From an uncultured Lachnospiraceae bacterium (lineage in GTDB: Bacteria > Bacillota > Clostridia > Lachnospirales > Lachnospiraceae): a stretch of DNA of 38,507 nucleotides. Every line of letters begins with the position of its first letter. Positions within the stretch are counted from its first letter, which is position 1. This document shows positions 23,722 through 32,023 of this stretch, one piece after another. The stretch covers positions 1 to 38,507 of the forward strand of contig CAJUKA010000035.1 in NCBI GenBank assembly GCA_910586585.1, read 5' to 3'. Made by a program: the position numbers and the translations under genes. Under the pieces are notes generated by a model. That model saw only the letters and a list, made by a program, of their open reading frames with translations, was not told the DNA's origin and made no database searches.

Positions 23722-24909
23722 ATGCCAGTTCGTGAAGAAAAAAGAAATCTGAATTCGATACCTGTAGGTTCATTGGGCATCATCCCATTAAAAGGATGTC
23801 AGCAGCTTGCCGACAAAGTGGACGAATATCTTGTAAAATGGAGAGCAGAACGCGAAAGTGAGCACAAAGATTCTCTTGCATTCGCAGGATATCAGCGTAA
23901 TTCTTATATTATTCAAACAAGAGTTCCACGGTTTGGCACCGGTGAAGCAAAAGGCGAAATTTTGGAATCCGTGCGCGGCGATGATTTGTATTTACTGGTA
24001 GATGTCACAAATCACAGCCTTACGTACTCTTTGTGCGGCCACGAAAACCATATGTCTCCCGACGACCATTACCAGGATTTGAAACGAATCATTGCAGCCG
24101 TAGGCGGAAAGTCCAGACGCATCACAGTCATCATGCCTTTTCTGTATGAAAGCCGTCAGCACAAGAGAAATTCAAGAGAATCCCTTGACTGTGCTCTAGC
24201 GCTTCAGGAAATGGTACGCATGGGTGTGGATAACATTATCACCTTTGATGCGCACGATCCGCGTGTACAGAATGCAATTCCTCTCAATGGCTTTGAAACG
24301 GTTTCACCTACTTATCAGTTTGTCAAAGGACTGCTGAATCATATCCCAGATCTCAAAATTGACACAGAGCATATGATGATTATCAGTCCAGACGAAGGCG
24401 GCATGAGCCGTGCAATCTACATGGCAAATGTAATGGGGCTTGATATGGGTATGTTTTATAAACGGCGCGACTACACAAAAGTCGTAAATGGGCGAAACCC
24501 TATTGTAGCCCATGAATTTCTTGGAAGCAGTGTAAAAGGAAAAGATGTTATCATTGTAGATGATATGATTTCTTCCGGAGAAAGTGTTCTTGAAGTGGCA
24601 ACCTTCCTGAAACGAAGAAAAGCAAACCGTATTTTCGTAGCTTCTACATTTGGACTTTTTACAGGAGGTCTTGAAAAATTTGATGAAGCATACAAAAAGG
24701 GACTTATCTGTAGGGTACTCACTACCAATCTGATTTATCAGCAGCCTGAGCTGCTTCAAAAAGAATGGTATATCAGTTGCGATATGAGCAAGTATATCGC
24801 ATATATTATTGATACGCTCAATCATGATTCTTCCATTAGCGATCTGCTCAATCCTAATGATAGAATTCATACAATTATCGGACGATATAATAATGGAGAA
24901 TTGGCATAA
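23722..24909 (+). CDS. prs: Ribose-phosphate pyrophosphokinase (PRPP synthetase), long form
   Basis: This enzyme makes PRPP from ribose-5-phosphate and ATP for nucleotide, His and Trp synthesis. Signatures are RRITVIMPFLYESRQHKR, NIITFDAHDPRVQNAIPLNG, ISPDEGGMSRA, and the PRPP-binding loop VIIVDDMISSGESVLEVA. At 395 aa it is ~75 residues longer than classic Prs, with extra N-terminal residues (~1-70) before VDVTNHSL. This long form occurs in Clostridia. It lies 38 nt after dnaC and is followed by a perfect palindrome terminator. Allosteric details cannot be read from the sequence. Confidence 0.92.
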   Translation: MPVREEKRNLNSIPVGSLGIIPLKGCQQLADKVDEYLVKWRAERESEHKDSLAFAGYQRNSYIIQTRVPRFGTGEAKGEILESVRGDDLYLLVDVTNHSLTYSLCGHENHMSPDDHYQDLKRIIAAVGGKSRRITVIMPFLYESRQHKRNSRESLDCALALQEMVRMGVDNIITFDAHDPRVQNAIPLNGFETVSPTYQFVKGLLNHIPDLKIDTEHMMIISPDEGGMSRAIYMANVMGLDMGMFYKRRDYTKVVNGRNPIVAHEFLGSSVKGKDVIIVDDMISSGESVLEVATFLKRRKANRIFVASTFGLFTGGLEKFDEAYKKGLICRVLTTNLIYQQPELLQKEWYISCDMSKYIAYIIDTLNHDSSISDLLNPNDRIHTIIGRYNNGELA

Positions 24910-24931
24910 AGCCAATTCTCCATTATTATAT
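24885..24931. terminator. Perfect 21-bp palindrome at the end of prs
   Basis: ATATAATAATGGAGAATTGGC (24885-24905) pairs completely with 24911-24931 around a 5-nt loop ATAAA that contains the prs stop codon. The stem outer part is AT-rich and lacks a long T-run. It sits between convergent prs and galE and probably serves both strands. Confidence 0.75.
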
Positions 24932-24955
24932 CACTTGAGCACACCAGCGCTCAAT

Positions 24956-25972
24956 TTATTTTCCATATCCATTTGGATTGTTTGACTGCCATCTCCAACT
25001 GTCTGCGCACATATCTTTAATGTCATACTGCGCTTCCCAATCAAGCTCTTTTTTTGCCTTTGACGCATCTGCATAGCATGTTGCGATATCTCCAGCACGT
25101 CTTGGTTTGATTTCGTATGGAATTTTTACGCCAGTCGCTTCTTCAAAATTCTTCACGATATCCAATACACTGTACCCAGTGCCTGTACCAAGATTGTAAA
25201 TGCAAAGTCCAGCTTTCTCTTCAATCTTCTTGAGTGCTTTTACATGTCCAACTGCAAGATCCACTACATGAATATAATCTCTGACCCCTGTTCCATCATG
25301 CGTATCATAGTCATTGCCAAACACACCCAGTTTTTCAAGTTTCCCTACTGCTACCTGTGTAATATACGGCATCAAGTTATTGGGAATACCATTTGGATTC
25401 TCACCCATCGTTCCGCTCTGATGTGCGCCAATCGGATTGAAGTAGCGCAAAAGAATTACATTCCACTCTGGATCTGCTTTCTGCATATCGGATAAAATCT
25501 GCTCAAGCATAGACTTTGTCCATCCATAGGGGTTGGTACACTGTCCTTTGGGGCATTCCTCTGTGATTGGAATAAATGCCGGATCGCCATATACAGTAGC
25601 TGATGAGGAGAAGATAATGTTCCTGCAATCATGCTTTCTCATAACATCTACCAGCGTCAATGTTCCTGCAATGTTGTTGTTGTAATATTCCCAGGGTTTC
25701 GCAACAGACTCTCCTACTGCCTTCAGCCCTGCAAAATGAATACAAGACTCAATATTTTCTTTATCAAAAATTTTTTCGAGCGCATCGCGGTCAAGAATAT
25801 CTGCCTTATAAAATGTAACTGGTTTTCCTGTTATTCTCTCCACACGCTGTAAAGCCTTCGCACTTGAATTTGATAAATTATCAATAACGACAACATCATA
25901 TCCTGCATTCTGAAGCTCTACTACTGTATGACTGCCAATAAAACCAGCACCACCTGTAACTAAAATTGCCAT
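24956..25972 (-). CDS. galE: UDP-glucose 4-epimerase GalE
   Basis: This short-chain dehydrogenase/epimerase interconverts UDP-glucose and UDP-galactose using bound NAD. It shows ILVTGGAGFIGSHTVVELQN, CIHFAGLKAVGESV, IIFSSSATVYGDPAF with the catalytic Ser/Thr, and NPYGWTKSMLEQ with the Tyr-x-x-x-Lys pair. RYFNPIGAHQSGTMGENPNG follows. It is 338 aa from ATG 25972, with GGAGG 8 nt upstream; the GTG further out is unlikely. It is followed by the palindrome shared with prs. Products feed cell-wall and capsular polysaccharide pathways. Confidence 0.96.
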   Translation of the reverse strand: MAILVTGGAGFIGSHTVVELQNAGYDVVVIDNLSNSSAKALQRVERITGKPVTFYKADILDRDALEKIFDKENIESCIHFAGLKAVGESVAKPWEYYNNNIAGTLTLVDVMRKHDCRNIIFSSSATVYGDPAFIPITEECPKGQCTNPYGWTKSMLEQILSDMQKADPEWNVILLRYFNPIGAHQSGTMGENPNGIPNNLMPYITQVAVGKLEKLGVFGNDYDTHDGTGVRDYIHVVDLAVGHVKALKKIEEKAGLCIYNLGTGTGYSVLDIVKNFEEATGVKIPYEIKPRRAGDIATCYADASKAKKELDWEAQYDIKDMCADSWRWQSNNPNGYGK

Positions 25973-26215
25973 ATCGTACACCTCCGTTTTATTTTGGATA
26001 TCCCGGAATAAAATTTAATGCAGCACATAACCGCTTATCTGCAAACACTCCGAGAGTATCTTTGACTTGAAAGTAACCATGCCCTTTCTATATAATGATA
26101 TCGCTTTTACCCCAAGAAAACAATAGCAGAATTGGTAAAATTTACAATAACAGCATTACGATTATTACGATCCCATTGTCCTTTTGACGGTCAAAGGCCA
26201 TCATATAACACACTT

Positions 26216-26863
26216 TTATTTAATATAAAAGCCTGCAAGCTTGAGTTCCTCGTCAAATGTTATCGTATAAAACACACTCACATTTTCGTAAGAAACTTGT
26301 ACCTGAACCATCGCATATTTTTTTCCATCTTGTACTGCCTCTGCGGTATCCATTTCATCAAAAGAAACCAGTTCCCCAAAATCTTCTGAAACTTGCGTTT
26401 TCATATATTGAAGCGTTGCCGCGTTGATGACAGTTTTCATGTTTTCATCCATACATTCTGTCACCGAATGAAAATTATCCTCACTATAAAACCTGATAAT
26501 CTCTTCTGCCTGCGCTCTCACCTGTGTTTCATCAAATACAGAACTTTCTCCAATGTCACTGAATTTCGGCAGTTTCCAATAAGCAGCGATTGCGATTATC
26601 AGAAGAAACGACAGGATAATTCCCCAAACCTTCCAGGTCTTTTCACGTTTTGCGGCCTTTTTTTCTTCCTTATCAAACCAGTCATTATAATGATTGGCAA
26701 AATCCCATGGTATCCCCATACGTCCAAGCACCTCATCGAGACTTTGCCCTTTTCCTACTGCACTGTTTATCTCTTCTAAAAGCTGTTTTTTAATTTCTCT
26801 CTTTTTTGCCGTCCTGCATTTTAAAAGTTTTCCAACTTCTCTCACGTACTTTTCTGCTGTCAT
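26216..26863 (-). CDS. Single-pass membrane protein with DUF3887-like domain
   Basis: The 215-aa product has a cytoplasmic N-terminus of ~65 residues (MTAEKYVREVGKLLKCRTAK, LDEVLGRMGIPWDFANHYND) resembling the HAAS/DUF1700-type helical module. One membrane segment follows (VWGIILSFLLIIAIAAYW, ~78-97). An extracellular domain (VRAQAEEIIRFYSEDNFHSV, YAMVQVQVSYENVSVFYTIT) matches the DUF3887 NTF2-like pattern. GGAGG precedes the ATG. It follows the SOD gene by 29 nt, so the two are probably co-transcribed. The function is unknown; HAAS-domain proteins are often paired with PadR regulators, which are not seen here. Confidence 0.7.
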   Translation of the reverse strand: MTAEKYVREVGKLLKCRTAKKREIKKQLLEEINSAVGKGQSLDEVLGRMGIPWDFANHYNDWFDKEEKKAAKREKTWKVWGIILSFLLIIAIAAYWKLPKFSDIGESSVFDETQVRAQAEEIIRFYSEDNFHSVTECMDENMKTVINAATLQYMKTQVSEDFGELVSFDEMDTAEAVQDGKKYAMVQVQVSYENVSVFYTITFDEELKLAGFYIK

Positions 26864-26892
26864 CTCTTTTCCTCCAATTTCCGGCTGGACAA

Positions 26893-27381
26893 TTAGTTCT
26901 GCCGTATCACACCACAGCCAATCTTTTCTCCTGCGTTTCCAGAAGGCTGACTCATAAAATCATCTGGCATTTTATGAATAATAATACTTCTGCCTATGAT
27001 ATCCTTTATCATAAAGCGTTTGTCATAAAATGCAAGCCATGCATAGCCTTGATTGCCCATCAAAGGTATCAGGTCGCCTGCATGTTGAGGGTGCTGCTTA
27101 TTTGTAGGATTATAGTGATCGCCTGTCTTGTCAAAAGGCATTGTGCAATCTCCTTTTTCATGAATATGCATCGCATAAAAATCAGATGAAAATTGTGTTG
27201 CAATATTGGGAAGCCCAAATATTTCCACCTCGATCAAAACCCCCGAATAAGGCGTATCAAAAAGCTTAACAATTCCGCTTAATTGTGGATTCTGCGCATT
27301 TCCTCTCATCCATGCCAACGCTTGGGGATTTTTATTTCTGAGTGTATCTGTAAATATCATTCCTGGGGTAATATCTTCCAT
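26893..27381 (-). CDS. Cu/Zn superoxide dismutase family protein
   Basis: The 162-aa product has copper ligands His72 and His74 (AMHIHEKGDC), bridging His89 (GDHYNP), zinc ligands His97, His100 and Asp103 (HPQHAGDL) and copper ligand His136 (GRSIIIHKMPDD). It also has Cys79 and Cys156 for the structural disulfide. There is no signal peptide, so it is probably cytosolic, which is unusual because most bacterial Cu/Zn SODs are exported. The catalytic arginine (GNAGxR in classic SODs) reads GNAGEK, that is, Lys153. Activity may be altered. It precedes the DUF3887-like gene. The ribosome site is weak. Confidence 0.85.
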   Translation of the reverse strand: MEDITPGMIFTDTLRNKNPQALAWMRGNAQNPQLSGIVKLFDTPYSGVLIEVEIFGLPNIATQFSSDFYAMHIHEKGDCTMPFDKTGDHYNPTNKQHPQHAGDLIPLMGNQGYAWLAFYDKRFMIKDIIGRSIIIHKMPDDFMSQPSGNAGEKIGCGVIRQN

Positions 27382-27525
27382 AACAGCAAAACCTATGTTA
27401 TATTTTTACTATATCTTATGCCAGAATCTTCTATCTGTTTCTGAGAGAATCAGATATCTTTCTTCCTGCGCATTACAAAACCCCTGTATTGCTGATAGAT
27501 TATTCCTACACATAAAACTGTGCAC

Positions 27526-27559
27526 AAAAGGCCCCGGAAACAAATTGTTCCAGGACCTT
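27526..27559 (-). terminator. gdhA terminator
   Basis: GGTCCTGGAA and TTCCGGGGCC pair around a short loop with TTTT following on the minus strand, about 60 nt past the gdhA stop. Confidence 0.7.
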
Positions 27560-27616
27560 CTCTTATGCATAATGTTACATTAGCAGTAACAGTTCAGCTT
27601 GTGGCTTCCTGTTACA

Positions 27617-28951
27617 TTAGCATACACCCTGAGCAAGCATTGCATTGACAACTTTCTCAAAGCCTGCAATGTTTGCACCTGCCACATAGTTGCCTTCCAT
27701 GCCATATCTCTTAGCAGCATCATCTATATTATGATAAATATTAATCATAATATTCTGTAACTTTGCATCAACTTCTTCAAAAGTCCAGCTTAAGCGCTCG
27801 CTGTTCTGAGACATTTCCAATGCAGATGTCGCAACGCCGCCCGCATTGGCAGCTTTGCCGCCAACAAACCATACGCCATTATTTTGTAAGTATTCTGTTG
27901 CATCAATTGTTGTAGGCATGTTTGCACCTTCACAAACACACTTACAGCCATTTTCTACTAGCTGTTTTGCATCATCTATAATCAGTTCATTCTGTGTTGC
28001 ACAAGGGAGCGCTATATCACACTTAATCTGCCATACGCCACGGCCGTCATGATACTCCGCACTTGGTCTTGCTGCCGCATACTCTGTAAGTCTTGCTCTC
28101 TTAACCTCTTTCACTTCTTTGAGAAGCGCTACATCAATTCCTTCTGGATCATAAATCCAGCCTGTAGAATCTGAACAGGTAACAACCTTTGCTCCCATCT
28201 GCTGTGCTTTCTGAATTGCATAGATTGCAACATTTCCTGCACCAGAAACCACAATTGTCTTTCCTTCCATAGATTCACCATGGCATTTCATCAGCTCCTG
28301 TGTCAGATAGAGCAGTCCATAACCTGTTGCCTCTGTACGTGCCAAAGAACCGCCATAAGTAAGACCTTTTCCTGTCAGAACGCCTTCAAACATACCTCTG
28401 ATTCTCTTGTATTGTCCAAACATAAAGCCAATTTCTCTTGCACCTGTTCCTATATCACCGGCTGGAACATCTACATCTGCGCCAATATATTTAGAAAGCT
28501 CTGTCATAAAGCTCTGGCAGAACGCCATAATCTCTCTGTCTGATTTGCCCTTTGGATCGAAATCAGAACCGCCTTTGCCGCCGCCAATTGGAAGACCAGT
28601 CAGAGAATTCTTGAAAATCTGCTCAAAACCTAAAAACTTGATAATGCTTAAATTAACGGATGGGTGCAGACGCAATCCTCCCTTGTAAGGTCCAATCGCA
28701 TTGTTAAACTGTACACGAAGTCCTCTGTTTACCTGTACCTGTCCCTTATCGTCTACCCATGGCACACGAAACAGAATCTGACGGTCAGGCTCTGTGATTC
28801 TCTCCAAAACAGCATTCTTTTTATATAATTCTTCATTTGTTTCCACAACAGGTCTCAAAGAATTGAGCACCTCTGTCACCGCCTGAATAAATTCTGGCTC
28901 TCCTGCATTTTTTTTCTTTACAAGTTCCAATACCTCATCAACATATGACAT
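27617..28951 (-). CDS. gdhA: NADP-dependent glutamate dehydrogenase
   Basis: This enzyme makes glutamate from 2-oxoglutarate and ammonium. It shows VPWVDDKGQVQVNRGLRVQF, LPIGGGKGGSDFDPKGKSD with the catalytic lysine, VDVPAGDIGTGAREIGFMFG, ATGYGLLYLTQELMK and the Rossmann loop VVSGAGNVAIYAIQKA. It is 444 aa from ATG 28951 (MSYVDEVLELVKK), equal to hexameric bacterial GDH; AGGAGG lies 9 nt upstream. The frame stays open to 29092, but that stretch is the structured leader. The coenzyme is assigned by family, not by a diagnostic residue. It is transcribed alone from a promoter at 29091-29119. Confidence 0.95.
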   Translation of the reverse strand: MSYVDEVLELVKKKNAGEPEFIQAVTEVLNSLRPVVETNEELYKKNAVLERITEPDRQILFRVPWVDDKGQVQVNRGLRVQFNNAIGPYKGGLRLHPSVNLSIIKFLGFEQIFKNSLTGLPIGGGKGGSDFDPKGKSDREIMAFCQSFMTELSKYIGADVDVPAGDIGTGAREIGFMFGQYKRIRGMFEGVLTGKGLTYGGSLARTEATGYGLLYLTQELMKCHGESMEGKTIVVSGAGNVAIYAIQKAQQMGAKVVTCSDSTGWIYDPEGIDVALLKEVKEVKRARLTEYAAARPSAEYHDGRGVWQIKCDIALPCATQNELIIDDAKQLVENGCKCVCEGANMPTTIDATEYLQNNGVWFVGGKAANAGGVATSALEMSQNSERLSWTFEEVDAKLQNIMINIYHNIDDAAKRYGMEGNYVAGANIAGFEKVVNAMLAQGVC

Positions 28952-28973
28952 TTTTCTAATCCTCCTCATTTTA

Positions 28974-29022
28974 AGTTCCGCGCTCACTGGAATGCTGAGC
29001 GCTGTTTCTAGTTCCGCGCTCA
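28974..29022 (-). promoter_or_regulatory. gdhA leader with mutually exclusive hairpins
   Basis: On the minus strand TGAGCGCGGAACT occurs twice (29022-29010 and 28986-28974) with AGCGCTCA between them (29003-28996). The centre can pair with either copy, so two alternative stems are possible. The second one lies directly before the AGGAGG of gdhA. This has the shape of an RNA switch or translational control element; the ligand or protein is unknown. Confidence 0.5.
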
Positions 29023-29090
29023 TTCTTGCAAGCACTCGCAATTTCATTGAATCCGTTTCGGCATTATAGACTACTAAACTCAGCAAATCC

Positions 29091-29119
29091 ATTATAAGGT
29101 AATTTTTTTGTCAGTACAA
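29091..29119 (-). promoter_or_regulatory. gdhA promoter
   Basis: TTGTAC (29114-29119), a 17-nt spacer and TATAAT (29091-29096) on the minus strand. The -10 is perfect; the -35 is weak. The leader is about 135 nt. Confidence 0.65.
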
Positions 29120-29202
29120 CAAAAAAATTCTTGAACAATTTAATTTTGTGCAATTTTTACAAAATCTGCGAGAGCGTGACTCAAAATGCTTTCTGTCAGA
29201 TT

Positions 29203-30972
29203 CTAGGGCAGCTTGTACCGCTCCAAATACTCACGGCAAGTCTTGTCAAATGTGCTTCCTTCGCCTTTTTCGAGGCTGTCCACATACTCATGCGCATGTG
29301 CATCATCCTCATAGAGCTGCATAATATTAATGGCCAAATTGGAACAATGATCGGCAATCCGCTCGTAATTATTGGTGATATCTGAGAGAACAAAACCAAG
29401 CTCCGCGGTGCATTTTCCTTTTCTAAGCCGTTTGGTATGACGTTTTTTCATTTCTTTTTGGAGGATATCAATCGCTTCTTCAAAAGGCTCTACCATCTTT
29501 GCCGCATCGCCGTCCTCTGTCTTAAATATGTTCACAGACTGATCCACAATATCAATTACTGCTGCCGAAAAAATTCTAAGCTCCTCTGTCGCTTTTGCAG
29601 AAAATCCTTGTCCTTTTTTGTTCATTTCTTTGGCACAGTCTGCAATATTCATTGCATGGTCAGAAATACGCTCTAAATCGCCGACACTGTGAAGAAGCAT
29701 ACCAAGTTTTCTTGAATCCTGTTCCGTTAAATTTCTACTCGAAAGTTTGACAAGATAGCCACTGATTTCGTCTTCATAACGGTCTAATAAATTCTCCTTT
29801 CGCTCCACTTCTTTTACAATCTTTTTGTCATATTCAAAGAGGCTTCGCATCGCGTCATCGACAGATTCCTTTGTGAGATCCGCCATTTTCACGACATAAG
29901 AATACGTCTGTTCTATCGCAAACGAAGGCGTACTCAAGAACCGCTCGTCCATTCTGGCAAAAACAGCATTCTCCGCTGCCTGACGCTCCTCTTCCTCATC
30001 TGTTTTGACCAAAACAAAGGACAATGTTTCAAGCTGATTTGAAAAGGGAAGCAGCACCAATGTTGCAAGAATATTGAATCCTGTGTGCACCACTGCTATC
30101 CCCGCGCCGTCTGCCGCCTGCGTCATAAAATCAAAAGAAAAGATGGCATTGGACAAATAAAATACGGATGCAAAGATGCCCGTTCCAATGATATTAAACA
30201 GCAGATGAATCACTGCTGCACGCTTTGCATTTCTGCCTGCCCCAACGCCTGACATCATGGCAGTAACACAAGTACCAATATTCTGCCCCAAAATAATTGG
30301 AACTGCTGCTGCATACGTAACGGTTCCCGTTGTGCATAATGCCTGCAAAATACCCACTGACGCAGACGATGACTGTATTATCGCCGTCAATATCATACCT
30401 GCAAGCAGTCCCAAAATAGGATTGGTAAACATGGTAAAAAGCCCTGTAAACTGCGGAATTTCACTCAATGGTTTCATGGCGGAGGACATCATATCCATAC
30501 CATACATCAATATGGCAAATCCCACAAAAATAATGCCGAGATCGCGTTTTTTACTGTTTTTTAAAAACATGATAAAAATCACACCAATCATTGCCAAAAC
30601 AGGGGAAAACGATGTAGGTTTGACAAGTTTCAAGAGAAGATTATCACTCTCAATGCCGGTCAGACTCAACAGCCAAGATGTAATCGTGGTTCCCACATTT
30701 GCACCCATAATAATTCCAACAGCCTGTGACAGCTTCATAATACCCGAATTTACAAATCCAATTACCATAACGGTAGCAGCGGATGAGGATTGTATCACCG
30801 CTGTAACCCCTGCTCCCAACAGCACCGCTTTTATCTTGTTGTTTGTCAGGCTCTCAAGAACTTTCTCAAGGCGGCCGCCAGAAATCTTTTCCAATCCTTC
30901 GCTCAGCATATGCATGCCATACAAAAACAGCGCCAGACCTCCAATCATTCCGAGTAAATCAAATAGACTCAT
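29203..30972 (-). CDS. Na/Pi cotransporter family protein with PhoU-like domain
   Basis: The 589-aa product has an N-terminal transporter half (~1-310) with the twin Na/Pi signatures VTAVIQSSSAATVMVIGFVN and TAIIQSSSASVGILQALCTT. GANVGTTITSWLLSL and GQNIGTCVTAMMSG accompany them. The C-terminal ~200 residues are a PhoU-like helical domain (LGMLLHSVGDLERISDHAMN; LSDITNNYERIADHCSNLAI). It imports phosphate with sodium; PhoU domains often tune such transporters. ATG 30972 follows AAAGGAG. A possible extended -10 (TGATACTAT, minus strand near 31056-31064) lies upstream. It is not in an operon with other phosphate genes. Confidence 0.9.
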   Translation of the reverse strand: MSLFDLLGMIGGLALFLYGMHMLSEGLEKISGGRLEKVLESLTNNKIKAVLLGAGVTAVIQSSSAATVMVIGFVNSGIMKLSQAVGIIMGANVGTTITSWLLSLTGIESDNLLLKLVKPTSFSPVLAMIGVIFIMFLKNSKKRDLGIIFVGFAILMYGMDMMSSAMKPLSEIPQFTGLFTMFTNPILGLLAGMILTAIIQSSSASVGILQALCTTGTVTYAAAVPIILGQNIGTCVTAMMSGVGAGRNAKRAAVIHLLFNIIGTGIFASVFYLSNAIFSFDFMTQAADGAGIAVVHTGFNILATLVLLPFSNQLETLSFVLVKTDEEEERQAAENAVFARMDERFLSTPSFAIEQTYSYVVKMADLTKESVDDAMRSLFEYDKKIVKEVERKENLLDRYEDEISGYLVKLSSRNLTEQDSRKLGMLLHSVGDLERISDHAMNIADCAKEMNKKGQGFSAKATEELRIFSAAVIDIVDQSVNIFKTEDGDAAKMVEPFEEAIDILQKEMKKRHTKRLRKGKCTAELGFVLSDITNNYERIADHCSNLAINIMQLYEDDAHAHEYVDSLEKGEGSTFDKTCREYLERYKLP

Positions 30973-31483
30973 ATTGTTCTCCTTTAATACCATAATAAAT
31001 TAAACAAACGGATGCATTTTGCTTCATACTTTTTGTCGTTTGCTCTACCTTTACCATAGTATCATGCCAGCGCAAAATGTATATACAATTTTTTAAAAAG
31101 ATACAAAAAATTTTCAGAAAACTTAAAACAACTGAGAAAGGACATCATTTTCTGCCGCATTTCTTATCCGCACTGCAATATTATCGATTGCATTTTCCAG
31201 ATAAAATATCCTGCAACAGACATAAAAACAATCTCACAAAGATTCTCTATCAAATCCTGGCGCATTGAATTGTATCGCTGCAGTTCATGTATCACATAAA
31301 ACGCATGAACAGAAATTCTCTAACTAACATCCCATTATTTGGCCAGTTCGTCAATGACATGACGAAACGTCTGATAAGCCCCAGGATATGGACTGCTTTG
31401 CAGACATGACGGTACCCTCCTATATACCGCCCCTGCTGATTGCTAAGGGTCATCGGGAGGTTTGCTTTTAGGCAAAAAGAAAT
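30973..31483. other. Intergenic region, possible short remnants
   Basis: Besides the probable Na/Pi promoter near 31056, I see no supported gene. Around 31312-31445 a minus-strand GGAGGG-led frame of 17 codons (MSAKQSISWGLSDVSSCH) and an overlapping bit reading TFRHVIDELAK could be debris of a mobile element, but no family is recognisable. Confidence 0.35.
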
Positions 31484-31509
31484 GGCGGTCTTGATTAATC
31501 AAAACCGCC
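31484..31509 (-). terminator. Terminator of the lipoprotein unit
   Basis: GGCGGTTTTGATTAATC and its complement make a nearly perfect 26-bp palindrome (GGCGGT/ACCGCC ends). A T-rich tail follows on the minus strand, 140 nt after the last gene. Confidence 0.7.
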
Positions 31510-31648
31510 GAAGAAGTCATCTGTGCAAAAAGCGTACAAAATCCTCTGCCTGTCAGCGTTTTTTTCTTTTCTGCCACTGGGCAGATTTCTTTTTTCACTT
31601 CTATAATTAAATTGCAAATATTGTCTTGCCCTAAAAACACTGTTTATC

Positions 31649-32023
31649 TTACTTATTCCGCAAGGGGCGAAGTTCCTTCAAACTTTCCTGAGCGCCACAC
31701 TCCAAAATATAGGGAGCTATTTCCTCGTAAGCCTTTTCTGGCGAACCTGCTTCCGAAGGGATATATACCCACTGCGTCAGAAAGCTGTGAGCATAGTTGC
31801 AGTGAATATTCCCAGTATAAATCTGTACCAGCGGATCAGTGATCCAACTTCCATCAGCAGATGCACAATCACTCCGATAAGTAAAGTACCTCTGACCAGC
31901 TTTGACATATATAATGTTCACAGTCAGTTGATTTTCTGCGATGTCCAGCCGTTCCTTTCTTCCAGCTAATTCATTGTAATCGTTCTCGGCTTCCACTTTT
32001 TCAAAATAAAAATATTCCCTCAC
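31649..32023 (-). CDS. Possible second half of an FtsX/DUF1430-like extracellular domain
   Basis: The 124-aa frame starts at GTG 32023, overlapping the previous gene's stop (GTGA). It reads REYFYFEKVEAENDYNE, then QLTVNIIYVKAGQRYFTYRS and SWITDPLVQIYTGNIHCNYA, then LTQWVYIPSEAG. It has no signal peptide or membrane segment, so a protein made from this start would stay inside the cell. The text reads on naturally from the end of the upstream lipoprotein (PEQYRDMEQEILAA then REYFYFEKV). The pair may be one gene split by a frameshift. The pattern resembles extracellular parts of bacteriocin-associated FtsX-like permeases, an inference by eye. Confidence 0.5.
   Translation of the reverse strand: MREYFYFEKVEAENDYNELAGRKERLDIAENQLTVNIIYVKAGQRYFTYRSDCASADGSWITDPLVQIYTGNIHCNYAHSFLTQWVYIPSEAGSPEKAYEEIAPYILECGAQESLKELRPLRNK

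Noticed and set aside
24304..24915. 203-codon minus-strand frame opposite prs
   Set aside because: It overlaps the conserved prs gene fully and has no RBS or recognisable domain.
27573..27622. 13-bp direct repeat TGTTACATTAGCA at the gdhA 3' end
   Set aside because: It looks like a small local duplication over the stop codon with no other structure; probably trivial.
28952..29092. N-terminal extension of GdhA by 47 codons
   Set aside because: AGGAGG sits before the ATG at 28951, that start gives the standard family length, and the upstream stretch is a repeat-rich leader.
30257..31003. 248-codon open frame on the plus strand opposite the Na/Pi cotransporter
   Set aside because: It is antisense to a well-supported transporter, has no ribosome site and shows the composition of a mirrored membrane protein.
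31443..31640. 65-codon minus-strand frame after the lipoprotein genes
   Set aside because: It runs through the terminator palindrome and has no ribosome site.
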